Assembly: GCF_012273895.1 (NCBI RefSeq)
Contig: NC_052102.1
Location: forward strand, 4,858,917 to 4,922,916
Direction of reading: 5' to 3'
DNA: 64,000 nucleotides
Source: Zerene cesonia
Lineage: Eukaryota > Arthropoda > Insecta > Lepidoptera > Pieridae
Each line of letters begins with the position of its first letter. Position 1 is the stretch's first letter. The notes beneath the pieces are model-generated. The model worked only from the letters and a program-made list of their open reading frames with translations, was not told the DNA's origin and made no database searches. This document shows positions 28,401 to 43,400 of the stretch, in pieces. The position numbers were made by a program, and so were the translations under genes.

Positions 28401-31400
28401 NNNNNNNNNNNNNNNNNNNNNNNNNNNNNNNNNNNNNNNNNNNNNNNNNNNNNNNNNNNNNNNNNNNNNNNNNNNNNNNNNNNNNNNNNNNNNNNNNNNN
28501 NNNNNNNNNNNNNNNNNNNNNNNNNNNNNNNNNNNNNNNNNNCATGAAATGTCTGCAGTGTATTTCTCTTTATGGTTCAAATAAACTTATTTTTATTTTT
28601 TTTTTTTTTTTATTAAAAATGACCACTTCAATTACGAAGCCAATATCATACCCAATTTATAGTTGTTATTTGAAAACCTTTTTTATTGCAAAATAATACG
28701 GTGTAGAAGAGACGAGCTTTTTTTTTAATTAACTTTCATATAGACTAACTACAATCTTTTATAATTTATTGAACGCAAATATTTTTCTGGTTTATTGGAG
28801 CTATACTGATAGGCTAACTGTTACAAGTACTTTGTATACTTCGTACCTACATATTATTAATAAAGGATTCTACACAAAGTAATGTAAAAATTGGGTATTT
28901 TAGTATGAATTTGAAGTAAGAGCGTTATTTTTGTCCAATTTAGAGCTTGTTCAATAATCTATGAATACTTTAATTAAGACCGGGAGCTACTATGAAAATC
29001 TGCTTTATTCAGTTAATTATGAAAGATACGACAGACATTACAAGCAAGGCAAGCTGATAAAAAATCTACTTTTTCAAACAGTTTTAATTAACTTAATGTA
29101 AGTGATTTTCAAGTAGATACTTTCGTTTTAATATCGTACAAACTATTAAAGTTTATTAAGTCGAGTGCCAGTGTCAAATAAATTGTTAAAGACACGGTAT
29201 TACGAGAAGCCTCGCCACAAGAGCCGTTAAGATCCAAGCGGAGCCGCGTGCGGGATATTCACTATTAATTAATTTTACTTGAAGTACACTTGATACTAGA
29301 ACAGCGTATCAAAGAAATTCTCGGGTTTGAACTAGCTTCCGACATAGTTATATTCTAAAGTTGTTTACATGTTCCAATGAGAGCTTTCATGTTGAAACTA
29401 AAGGCTTTGATTATAATTAGTGTATTGTTTTTTGAAGTACAACTATATTTTTATAATACAAATTTTAAAGTATATACATACTGGTACTGCTCTTTGCGCC
29501 CTGTGCGAGCTTATATAACTGTGCTTGTCTTTTAGTTGGAATCGGGCACAAGGTGTGCATTGGGAACTTATCAGGAGTAAACCAAAAATAATAGTCCTGT
29601 CCTGGTCTAACCATTCACGAGCCCCCCAGAGCCTACACCTTGCGTTTGGGCTACGGTGGCACCACCCTATATATGTCACTGAATACTCGGGTTTGTTATA
29701 AGGTTAATTTATTTTGAAATATTAAAGTAGTACAATATATATTTATATAATAACAATAAAAATATGACGATAAAAATATCAGACGAAATAATAGGTTACT
29801 TAATTTTTATCGTATTGTTATTTTATAAATATCAGATAAATATGCACACACTATTGAAAAGCCTGTTTACATTAAATACACGTATACATAACAAAGCACT
29901 AAATATTATTTTGTGGATATAATAATGAGCACGCACTCGGATGTATGTTTTGTATAAAATCAAAACCCTGTCAAACATATCCATTCGCTGCATCATTGAT
30001 TACAAATTAGCTTAGTTATATTACGGTTAAATCAAATTAATTGTTTAACGGTTATCATAGTCAAACAATTATAACAAATGACATATTGTTGGGAAGCGTG
30101 TTCAATAATTACTCGATTGTTGAAAGAAATATCACTTTATTCGTGAATCATATCGTTATATCGTGAACACACACGACAGAAAAATAGACAGAAAGAGATA
30201 CTATTGAATTTATAAATATTAGTTTAATCGCCTGAGATACGGTGAAATTAAGTTTAATAAGAAATGGAACAGGATTTCTAGAAAAATCACTAAGCCCGAT
30301 TTTATAGTTCAGACAGAGCTAGTTAATTAGTGTAAAGAATCATAATGATTATTCAAGGCATGGTCGACTGCCAAGGAATAACACAATTATTCAGTTCGAA
30401 TGGATAAATTATGTAATATCTGAAATTGGACGGAGCATTGTATCCAGGGAACGATTCTCTAAAAACTACACCATTTATTCACGGCTGGATTCACTGCGCT
30501 AACTAGTGTTCGCTGTTATTTTGATAAAGCAATAGTTCTCATTGGAAATAATATAATTAGCTTTGTAATAATTAAGCGAGAACTTCTCCAAACTTATTAC
30601 AGTCGGACCGTGTTTTAATTAAACGACTGGATTATATACAGCTACATTCGCTGGGTATTCTGAGCCTTATAACATGAAAATATTGTGTAATATTACAGGA
30701 TAGATTAATGATAATGCGTGTTTTAGGCACGTATTTGTATAGGAATTTATATTATCCCAGAAATTAGGGAGGAAATATTATATTTATATGATAGACGAGA
30801 TGTTGTAAACGAGTAGACTTGTACCATTTAGATCAGTCTAGAGCAGTTTGATTAGACTACTCCCTTTTGTAATTAAAAGGTAAGAGAGATATTATCGTTA
30901 AGTTATTTCCATACATAACTACGTATCATTCCTACCGATTATACAAATACAAAAGTAACTCTGTATGTGTGTATGTTACCATTATTGGTCCGATTTTGGT
31001 GAAATTTGGAACCGATATAAACTCAATCTTGGAAAAGGACATAAAATACATTTTGTCGAAAAACAAAATTTGATTCGAGTGAAGTAGGATATGAAAGTGT
31101 ATGTATGGCTGTCACGCAATAGTGCGAAATGCAAGCGAAGCCGCGAATCGAAAGGAAGTTGTATGAAATTAAATGTTGTATAAAATATATATATTTTTTA
31201 AATATTACTTACCAGAAACCATGGGTACAATAAATAAGATTTAACGATTTTAAGTAGAAACTTAAGATTGTAATTAAGTTTGAATATTTCATAAACTTTT
31301 GACAGATGGTTAAAAGTTTTCTCATGACCCATAAAGCAGTTAAATTTTGAATTCCTTAAGGCATTGTCATGGATAATTAAACAACAATTAACGATAAACA

Positions 31401-34400
31401 TGGGGCAGTGTTGATAAAACTATTGAAGTGGTCAATAAATATGAGATGTCTCTCTTTTTATGTTATATGGTAGTCTGGAAGAAATCGCTACCTAGCGATA
31501 AGGCCGCCATTTGTGCATGTCTCTTTTGTTTTTGTTTCATCTATGTCTTTTCTTTTGTAAATGTTTGTGTGCAATAAAGTATAAAATAAATAAATAAGTA
31601 GATATAAATATAGTGCGACGGAACGTTTACAAAGAGTCTTTCTTCCTTCATTTCTTTTTGACAAACTAGGTGCGCCCCGCGGTTTCGCCCACGTAAGTCT
31701 GTATCCCGTAGGAATATCGAGATAAAGGAATCCATTCAACAAATTGCAAAACATCTATTTGATTTAAATTAAATTGGACATTTGACCTGCTGCGGATATG
31801 GATTGGACCGAAATGGATTAAAGTTTAAAGTTTTAGATTCAGATGTTCCGCTTGCGCGCCATAAAGCCCAGGATTATTAACTGATACGTTTTTGAACCCC
31901 TTTTCAAATTTATTTCGTTTATTTATTATTAAACAATATAATTTACAACAGATGCAACAAAAAAAATCACAAAGGCAGTTTACATTCAAAAAAATAGCAA
32001 AAGGTGACTTATAGCTAGGTAGCGATCTCTACTATATTTTTGTTTCAACTACAAGAACAAAGATTTCCTATAAGACATCAATTAATTTATCACGTTTTCC
32101 AACTGTTCGTTGGTAGACCTATTTTCGAACTTTTTGCTTGCATAACTTTTTGCATGGCATTTGCCGGTTTCATGATTGGAACAAACTGCAAAAGGTAACT
32201 ACAGTAATAATAATTAAAAAACATCAAAACACAAAATTGTCCGTCAATTTATTCAATATACTTATTCGTACTTATCAATACGCAACATTAATATCTAAAT
32301 CCATAGAAATGAAAGACAATAGAAATTAATAACATCGAGTTCATTCTTTTTCATAACGGAAGGACGAATCAGCGAGCGGAACCATATGACGACCTGAATA
32401 TTAAGTTTAATTGAACGTCTTTACGAATTTAATCTAACACCGTCTCTAACATTTCATTAAACGAATTTATTAATAAAAGCACATGATATTTAATGATTCT
32501 TTTATATTCGGTATATAATATGTATATCTTTTTACATGAAAAATAAGATTGAGTCCGAATTAATATTGAATAAAAGTCTTATTTATAGTCGGGCAGGAGA
32601 TCCTTTTAAATATACACAACAGCTGGGAACGAACTTGCTTTAAATATTGCCTTCTAGCAACAACATATAAACTTTTTAATAACAGACACATAAAAAAACA
32701 AAATACTTCTTAAAATTACTTCAGATAGCCATTACAAAACTTCACCTTTCTTTATATACAAAGATTATATATAAGTTTCTAAAATTTTTTAAATGTCATA
32801 AACGTGTTTTTTTGCTGTCTGGAAAACTCTATATACTCGAGACTAAAGTGAATTTCTTTGGTTGCAATCGATTCGTTTGAATCTAGTTTCTCTTCTTCCA
32901 CACTATATAGTAACCTCATTGCACAACACTGCACATTCTTTTATGGTTAGAATGCATATGCATACGTTAATTTTATTCTAACTAGAATACAATGCATTTT
33001 ATTTCTTCTGTATATACATAACACCCATTCAGTACACAAAAACAATAAATTACTTAATTCCTAACCCAAAAGTAACAAATAACTTCAGTCTATTTTAAAA
33101 TTTCAGTTGTAGTTGATATCGTATTTAGTTATTATAAGAGTTTTGGCACCGATTTCGAATATAAGTTCAATATTAAAATTTGTATTTGATTTTATTCTTA
33201 GAAGACGTTCCCAAAAACAAAGGAGAATGTCAATTCAACAGATTTTTTTGGTTTTGTTATTCGATATCTCCGGGTTTTCAACCGATTGACGTGATTCTTT
33301 GAGCGTTTGATATGAAATTGTTGTCATTTGGTTCTATTTCAGAGTTTTACTTATTTAGAAGCCTCAGTGAGAAGATTTGGAGAAAAGATTTATAATTGTA
33401 TATATGCCATGAAATAAATAAACAATACATAACGCGTTTTTGCGTGTGTTTAACTCTTTAACATTATTTAAAAACATGGTGAATAGTTAGTTACCAATGA
33501 TCAAACTATAGATCCGGTATGATACTGTTACAGTTATCCCTTTCATCACATAAATAATATAATTGTATTAATTGTTGAGATAATCGAATACAATAGAAAT
33601 TCATTTTAATGTTATGTACCTCCTAATATAGTAAACGTAAAATCTATACTCCGTTCACAGCGTCAGAATCATAATGATAATAATATTCTTAAATTGATCG
33701 CTCAGTCTCGTAACGTACAATCGTAACGAATAATAAGTAATAAATAGTAATAAATATTCCACAATACGAAGCAGTGTACAAGCAGGTTTTACAAAAATAA
33801 ACGTTAAGTTATTAAGTAAGTCATTAAGTAAGTTCAAAACCCTAGGTGTCATACGAATGTGGGTTACTATGTGAAAAATGTTTAAAATAATCATGAGACG
33901 GGATTAACCTTATTACTTCATACTTGTATGAAGTTTATTCATACAATGCTTTTGGCACGGACCTTCAACAGTTTGTAGATTGTGAAACGACTTAGAATAA
34001 AGCTGCTTCATCGTTCTGCTGGGAATTAGTGTGTGGTAAGAATTATTGCTCAAAACGTGTCAGGTCATTACAGTTTACACCCAGTTGGGTAATAAAAACA
34101 TAAAATTCAAGTATGTTCACATTAAAACAGTTCAGTCAACTAGCAACGTATAAGCAATTCTTTGTTATGAAACATTTGAATTTTCTATTGTAATAGATGA
34201 AGTAGGTTTTTGTGAATCGTAGTTAAATTTTAAAAATTTTATAAATCGAAACATGTCATACCATCTTCCTACTTCCTACTAATATTATAAATGCGAAAGT
34301 TTGTAAGGATGTGTGTGCGTTTGTCTTTCACGCAAAAACTAATGAATGATTGCAATGAAATTTGGTACGTAGACAGCTGGACAACTGGAATAACATATAG

Positions 34401-37400
34401 GCAACTTTTTATCCCGATATTCCTACGGGATACGGACTTACGCGGGTGAAACCGCGGGGCGCAGCTAGTATTTTAATAAAACATAGCTAGAGATTTAAAG
34501 GATCTTTATGTGTCTTTTCCTCTTCAATGAATTATTTTTTACTAAAGGTATTGGAACAAAACATGGAATTTTGGTCCAATACCTCTTACAAATTTCCCTT
34601 TAATGTTGCCATAGAATAAAGATAACTCCTCGAAAGTAATTTGCAATAAACGAGAATAAACACAACAATTAACTTTTTGTGATAGCCAGAGCAATCAAGA
34701 TAATATACTGCTACGCGAACGGAGTGAAAACGTAAAGAGCTCGCTTACATGGCTCATAAACACGACGCATCAGCTGTTTCTAGTACATAACTCTCCTAGT
34801 TCTGCTTAGCTGGTCACGTACACATTTGATAGCTACAGCCGTCTCGGTAACCTTGGGCGTGGTTTCCTTTATATAATAACTAGACACAAGGACTTTAAAT
34901 TACACAGAGCACTGGTTTAGAAGTAAGAAACTACAAGACAATTTCCGGCACGCGTGTCGTTCGACCATTTCCAATAACAAGACGTCGACTGTATATTACT
35001 AGCTATTGACTAAAATTACACAAGAAGAAAGTTTCTTTGTAGGAAACTTATCTTAACATTGTTTTTTAATTTACATCATTTATTCATTTACATCAAAAAT
35101 AATGTTACGTACAAAATTTTTCACGGCGATTGAAGAATATATTTCCTTACGTTAGCTTTAAAGTTTAAACTCGAAAATCGGGTTTATTCACGTTATTTTA
35201 TGCGGAAACTTCGATTTCACGTGTCATTGAACCGTCTCGCCTTCACTCGGGCGAAAATTTTTACTGAAGAAACGAAAATGGACAATGATACCGAAATGGT
35301 TGTTGGATCAGGATGCAAATTAATACGCGCCTCCGGATAGGGTACATGAATATGCATGGTCAGTACGTCCGAGCCGTGCGGAATAATGCTTTTACCACAC
35401 ATACGTCGAATTGACGAGGGACCAAATTTATATTATCTACTATTCTCCTTACATCTAAAGATCAAGTTATTATAATACCAAGCGATACTACGTACAATCA
35501 ACCACATTGCGATCTTTGGTATTTCTAAAAAAAACTAGTTGGATTTACTATTGAAATTTACTTCAGAACCATGACATTCAAACACTTAATTGTCAAGCTT
35601 AACTGATGTAGCAAGTTTATAATACTTGAATCATATTAAAGGCTTAAAAAAATATGTATGAAATTTATAAGATTCGACCCTGGCACAGTGACCTATATAG
35701 AGGACGAAAGCAAGAATAATGAGTATGTACTAATTATAGACTAGAACACCTTAGTCAATGATACGCAGATATAATTAATTGTGTTATCTTTGTAAATGTT
35801 GCGTATAGAGTTACCTATACTCACATAGCTGTTTGTATGTACACTCACACAGTAATTTCTCATAGATAAATCCAACAACTTCAGACCGTTATTAATATTA
35901 TCACTTTTAGCTTCACAAAACTTGGTATAAAGAATTTCTCATTCAATATTTGCGTAAAGGGACTACGAATATTTACGACCTTATGTAACCCACTTATACC
36001 TAGGTGAATTGCCACCAGTATACTTTTACAATATACTTTTGAAAGCCGGATAAAACTGCGACATCAGATCATAGGGAAATGATCTAATATCATGATATTC
36101 AACTGTTATCGTAACACGTGAATTTGTGTGAGACTTGCTTCAAGGTAACTAGAATAATATAAATATCAATATGAATAATATAAATTTACAGCACAATTTT
36201 TAATATTAGCAACAAAATTTTAATATAAAAACGTAGTCAGCCCTTGGAATATTAAAATAACACTGCCAGGAGCGATAAAGCAGCAGCGCATTTTTTATTT
36301 ATCTATCAGAATTATTTATGCAATATTTACACATTTTTTACGATATGAACGATAATTTATACTAAGAAATATTTGCAATATTTGGAAAATATAATTTCAG
36401 TATTTTAATCAGAAAACCTAAATTATTTTGGCAAGCAAATACTCAGATATATGTACTCACAGTATTGAGTTTTGTAAAATTAGTTTAATAACATTGACTT
36501 ATGCAGCGTCTTTGAATATTCTTAAACGTTAAATATGCAAATGATACGATACGACTTAGCACCAGACGTTTCAGTTTTCAAGAGTCCATTATTGACCCAG
36601 TAGTGTGAATCGGGCTGGTATTGAGACTTGGCAATCTTCCACTATACCTAAATATTTGCGACTTAACGGGACAGGAGGCATATAATAGTTTTCTAAAGAC
36701 GCACAAAATTGGATTACGTAGTGTTAGAATTATAATTACTGTTTAATCTCTGTTAAACAACTTCACTTGATTTCTCTTTGAATAACAAAATATTTTTTGA
36801 TTAAGAGGTTATTTTTTTATTTATGATGAAAAACATTGTGTGTTGCAATTTTCAGTCCGAAGATTTTTTGCATTTCTGTTGGTGTTTTTGCAACTTTATT
36901 ATGCAGACATAGCCTTTGATTTATACTTAGCACAATGAAACATTCTTTTAAACTATTATCAGTATTTTTATTCCGTTGGAAAATATAGCATACGTACCTA
37001 CGTTGGCATAAATGAAAGAATAAGTAACTCTTGAGTACTTTTGTCAATGCAATAAGTATTATTCCATTTTTTTTTGGCATTTTTCCATTCCTTTGTAATG
37101 TTGTGTGGATTATGTTTTCTATCTTCCATCTTATCTTTAGTATTCGTCCTTTATTGACCGTTATTATATTCCTTTTACTAAGATATATTTAATGCAATGG
37201 TATATTGCTATTACTTTTAGGAGTTAAAGTATGGATAAGTGCATATGCATTGTCGCATTGTATAATAGGTGATATTATGTAGTTTATCTGTACAATCATT
37301 GATGGAAGTTATATACCGAATAAGCTATAAGAAACTGGCATAACGCCTAACAGTATCATGCATAAGATATGTAGGACAAAGACATACGCAGTCAGCAATT

Positions 37401-40400
37401 GTGCCATTCTCTGAAGTCAGCTCATCTTGTGTACAAGTTTATATAACTGCTGAAAGTACGATTTTCTCAATCTGTACTACTTGAAGTGGTTAATCGCTTT
37501 ACGTCACGTTCTTATCTTTAAATAAGTGTACAAATTTTATAGCTTTGTTATTTTACATACTATTTTCAATGATATCGACATCGTGTATTTAGTTAGTAGT
37601 GTTTTATAACACAACAAGGCAATAATGCTTCTATTTATAGGTTCTAAGGATGCGATTTCAATTAAAATCAAGCTCACTGTTCAAAGATCACAGTGCTTTA
37701 ATTAAAGCTGTTTTTTTACACGGTAGCCGGAGGCGGAGGTGGATTCTCCGGTCCTCCACTATTCATTACTTCTCGAGGCTACACATGCCGATGTTCAGTT
37801 TAATTAGTTTTTGTTAGAACCTTCGATCTACTTCGTGCGCTATAGACAACCCAATCCTAAATATTCTCTGACAAACCGTGGTTTTTGCGAAATACTTTAG
37901 CATTGTTTTAGTTAATGCTTTGAAAAAAAGCTAAATAGATTTATTTACAGTCACTTTTGTAATAGTGTATTTTCTATAAACCAAACCGAAAATTTCGATA
38001 TATTGCACTTTGGGATAATAAAGATAAACTGGAATATGCAAATTAAATACATATTTTGTCAAAGTCTGACAACAAAAGGGATTTAAACGTGGTATGAATA
38101 ATTAGGTTGCAAGTTGAGCCCATTCGACGTCGTTGAAAAGAATTATTTTATCCAGCGTTCGTTTTGGCTTTTGATGGCAAGCTGCGGTAATTTGTCACAG
38201 CTCCAACCCGGAATGTTTATTCAAAGAGAAGATTTTATTGCAACGACATGAAATTTTATAAGATTTGGTGCTAGTGACGGAAGCACAGTTGTATAAAATT
38301 ATAATTCAGTAGTTAAATTATTGAATTAATCCTGTATAATGTAGGTACTTCAGTTTTAAATGCTGGTGAAAGCTAAAAAAGGCGTTCGCGTTTAATGAAA
38401 TTAACGTTTTAACAATTATAGATTATTACAACATACGAAAACAGTATAAAGTTCTTTATGTCATATTCTGGTCATTATTATATTGCTCTGCTATGTACGA
38501 CTATGAAAAAATACAGATAACTTCTCTCTAAAAATTATGAGTGAGATTCTACAATGCTATTTTGTATTATGTTCGACGATATAAATTTAATTCAATTTAA
38601 CGCATGAAAACGGGAGCTCATTGTCATACCTATGTATAAAATGTTTTATTAAATCAATATCGTAAAGGGAATACCCAACATTGATAGCCTTTCTGATTAG
38701 TGTTGCCTCGGTTATATGTACGTCAACTTGATCTTTGACATCACGTTTTTAATATTAGCTACTTTAGTTTATTTCATAAACAAATTTAAAAATAATAGTA
38801 TTCCATTGCTCGATTTTGCACGTCTATTGTGTGATGAAGTTAATTTCAAATGAATGCTTATGTAGTATGCAAAAGATGTGCAACAAGTGACCTGTAAATA
38901 ATTGGCCGCAAGTATTTGTAATTAAGCTTTGTATACTCGTTTGTTACTTAATGTGTATGTTACAGTTATTTTGGGTAGAAGGCGTTTTCTCTAGAACAAG
39001 TTTTTCCTAAATGCCTTTGTTAAAACTAGAATTAACAGATGCTAGAAATTGGCGACTGGCATTGTGAATTCGAATGATTCATAATTTGAACATTAGAAAT
39101 AGAGTAAGTAGTTAGGATTAGTTAGTATTAGGATGAAAGATGTTATGAATAACATATTCGGAGTTCCAATTAACGGAGTTGAAAATTGTAATGTATTTTG
39201 GAGTACATGTTTTATTTACTTTTAATCAATATGGTCACTTCGGCAAATACTTTGTTTATATATAAGATTATTATTTTTTAGTTGCGTGTCCCAGTTTTTT
39301 TAATATATTTTCAATGTTTCTAGTTTATTCCCATTTTTATTTTTCTAATGCTTTTAACTAAAGTTCGGAGTGTTTGTTTGCCTTTTTTTCACGTCGTAAC
39401 GGAGCTACAGATGTTAAGAAACATTGGGAGAAGAAACGTCTAATTTTCCAGTAAAATTTTTATTCTACTTGAAAATTTGACAGCTACACTAACAGCTAGT
39501 GAGATTACATTAAAAAATATAGAACATTTTATGAAATCAGTACGCCAACTAAGTTATTTAAATACTAATTAAATTTCTAGTTAGAAAACTATAGACAACC
39601 AGTAAGCATACATCCGCAAGAGCTCTATTCCTCTTCATAACTCCATAATGAAGTACGTATACTTTACGTAACTATGTAATTTGAGAAATTGCAGTCTCGT
39701 TAACCGAGCGTTTTAGATACAGAACAAATATTTATCACAGAATGAAGATAGAGAAAACTATTTAGAATTCTTTGATACGAAATCATCTAATATTAAACTA
39801 TTTTCTAAGTGCCTCTTGCTCTGAGCGAAACGTCTTTGTTTTTTAGCCTTAAATGTTTTCTTGATATAAATAAGTATAAGAAAATATAATACATCCAGGG
39901 ATGAAAAAGTTTTTGAATTATATATTTATCAGTATGTATATAAGTATTATATGAACAACGAAAGCCTTTGGAATATCCTTTTAGTATTGTGCGGTTTGTA
40001 TGCATATTCTGTTTTAAGTAATATACAGTCTACAACATATCGATAGTAAACATTTTACATAATATATATTGGCGAGGACAGATTTTTCATTTTTAATTTA
40101 AACGCTATCTATATAAGAGTCTTCTTGACTTTTCGAAGACTGATTTAGTATCGGATAGCCAATTTGCAAAGACGGTGAATTTAAAAAACCTGAACGCGAC
40201 GAATGATTGAATCCAAGAAAAGTTAAAAAAGCTTTTCAAAAATGACGAGATCTATCAATATTGCAGTAAAAGATCCAGTTATATGTATTTTTCAACGTGA
40301 AAGCTTTCACTCTTTTAAATAACGTACAACGATAAAACATTTAGATCAAAACGAAATCATAACAAACCAAACCGGTTTAATCGATATCTGATCTATAACT

Positions 40401-43400
40401 TATGTGATAAAACATGATGTATTAAGCTTTTATTCGAAAGGTATTATTGGTATAGTCCATCCTATAAAAACAAACGTTTTCAGTCATGCCAATTATTGGA
40501 AGCGGACACAATAAACAGTTAAATATAAATAATCGCGATTGATCAACTGTTACGAGTACTTTTACGCGAGCTTTTTGTATCAAAATATCATTCATCCCTT
40601 TTAAAAACATCACGTAATTTGCGAATTTATAACGCTACAAAATCCAAGTAACGAGTAACTGCGCGATTAAAGATTTTTTATATTAACGATAATTACAAAA
40701 ATATAAGAGCAAAATTCGCAGTTTTAGAGAAACATAATTCACATACAGCAACCCGTTGCATCGTAACTTAACAACGGAAGTTTGTTAATAAGTTATTCCA
40801 TTAAGACAAAAGAAATCATCCGAGGGAGCATGCAGCAGAAAACTGCAAACTTTATCACTTAGCATAACACGCGTAGGTAAATAAGTTAAAACTTTCAAGC
40901 TGTTCACTTGGCTCGACAACAAAATCATAACGTAATTTGTCAAGTGTCAAAGGGCACTCGCTTGCTCGTGTTTTTGTGACGTCATGGACAAAAAGCTCCA
41001 TATTGGGATAATATTAAATCTGTATGTGTATAAATATAACATTTTAATACATTACATGTTACAACCATGTAGAGGCTTGCTTAGATTTATATTTTTTATT
41101 CATTTTACATAAAAAAATATTCGTTTTAAGAAAAAATATGATTTTCACCGGATACACTGGATTACATGCAATTAACTTACATATTGTATGATAGCTCCTT
41201 TCTTGTAAGAAAATTTCAAAAGAAAATTTCTCGATCTCGTTATTACTATATATATTTAAAAGTTCTAGAATTTTACTTCGCAATTTTCATTAATAAGTTA
41301 TCGTCTAGACATGAAATACCTCGCATAAATTATATTTAATGGGATTGCAGCATCATTAAAGAAGCTTTATACACGTAAAACAGTTTTATTTATATACTAG
41401 CTGCGCCCTCGCGGTTTCACTCGCGTAAGTCCGTATCCCTTAGGAATATCGGGATGAAAAGCCTATATGTCATTCCAGTTGTCCAGCTATCTTCGTACCA
41501 AATTTCTTTGCAATCGATTCAGTAGTTTTAGAGTAACAAACACACATACATCCTTACAAACTTTTGCATTTATAATATCAGTAGGATGTGACTGTCTAGC
41601 CTCTTTACCATAGAAGAACTCTTTACCTTCAGAAGAAAAGAAAGACAAATAAACAAACACTTTCGCATTTATAATATTAGTAAGGATATAGTCTTGTTTA
41701 TTTTTGATTGGACGAAATAAAATCACTGACCAAGTTTCATAGTCAAGCGAATCTAAATATGAAAGCGCCGAATTGCTACCCCAAAATTGCGGAATAGGGT
41801 TCTCTGACTATTATTTAACAGCAATGCTCGAATGTCGTTGATAAATCAGTCGGTTGTGGTAAAAAGCCAAGTGGGACAGGGAATCGAATGATTGAAACGC
41901 AACAAATTACATAGGAAATGTTATTATTATTATTATTATTATATCAACACTAATATTATAAAGAGGAAACTTTTGTACCACTGGGACGATTTTAAAAGTT
42001 CTTTCACCATTAGTATGCTGCAACTTTACTGAGTGACATAGGCTATATATGTACCAGGGGCGAAACCGGGGCGAACAGCTGGTAGTTTATAATTTAACAT
42101 GACAAATGCCAGCATCATTACAAACAATAGTTCTGGGATTCTACTAATCTGTGAAACAATGCAATACCTGAATTCTGAAAATTTAAGTCCATTGAAACAG
42201 AGCTAAACAATTGAAATGCTTAATCTAACACAGCACTGTTAGGAAAATAATTTCATGTCATGGATTTTCACGTTTAAAGTGACTTGATATCAAGGCGTCG
42301 TTTCATCAAAATTTGGGATTGATTGCGTATATTGATTCGAGTGGTACTCGTAAGACAAAGCTAAAACGCTGATCAGCCGCCGCGTCACAATGAGTTAACG
42401 AGACAATCACTCAGATCGGAGCGCGGAACGAGTCATCGCAGCCGCAATTAATGGTGAACTACCCTCCACATGAGTGGTCTCCACCACGAATTAGTTGACC
42501 TCAATATGTATACGTCTATGTTGAATTAATTATGTACGATTCTCACTATATTCTCGGAAATTCTACAGCGAGCACAATATTCAAGGTACACAGGGGACTC
42601 GCTCTTATCACGAGACTGGCATGTATGCGCGCTTATTACGTCGCGGTACAATTAGGGGTTAGTGTCTACTTCATAGAGATATGAGTCATATTATTATAAT
42701 AATATTAACTCGAGTACATGTAACATCTCTGCATATAATAAAAGAGTAAGGAACCATACCATTTCTGTACATGGTTCATCAACATCCATGGTTTTATAGA
42801 CCGTGATGAATTATTGGTTTTTTTTTTTTTGGTGTCCGTTTGTTTGTTTGTAAGGACGTCAATCACTTAAAAACCACTGGACAGATTTTGACAAAATACT
42901 ACATGGCGAAAGGTTATAATATTAATAGCTTCCCCTTATAACTCCACACATATAAACGCGGAAAAAAATCGAATGTGTTATTAAATACCATGCCATTGAA
43001 TAGGTCTGTAAATAACAATAAGGGGTTTTCTGCCTTCTCTTAGAAAATCAATCAAGATATATGAAATTTTCTAGTCCACGCGAGCGGATCCACGGGCAGA
43101 AAGCTAGTACTTAATAAAATAAGTAATTTACCAGCAATTTATTGCAACTATCGAGGGTGTTGAATTGCTTGTAATAAAATAAATTAAAGAATAAATTTGC
43201 AGCCAAATCTACATTAAGTAGATTACTAGTAATAACAATAAATCAGACGTTGTTTGCTGCTTTATTATGATGAGTTGTCGTGGTTCCATCCATTAGGAGC
43301 GATGAAAAGCTACGCGCTGCGCATAATCGTGCAAGGAAGCCGTGACGTCTTCAATTAAACGGAGTTATTAATGTGCCCGAGGCAGAATTAATAACGCGCG

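Noticed and set aside
27484..28696. Very long open frames across 27543-28542 on both strands
   Set aside because: They consist of 1000 N and have no information; only 27141-27542 is real sequence.
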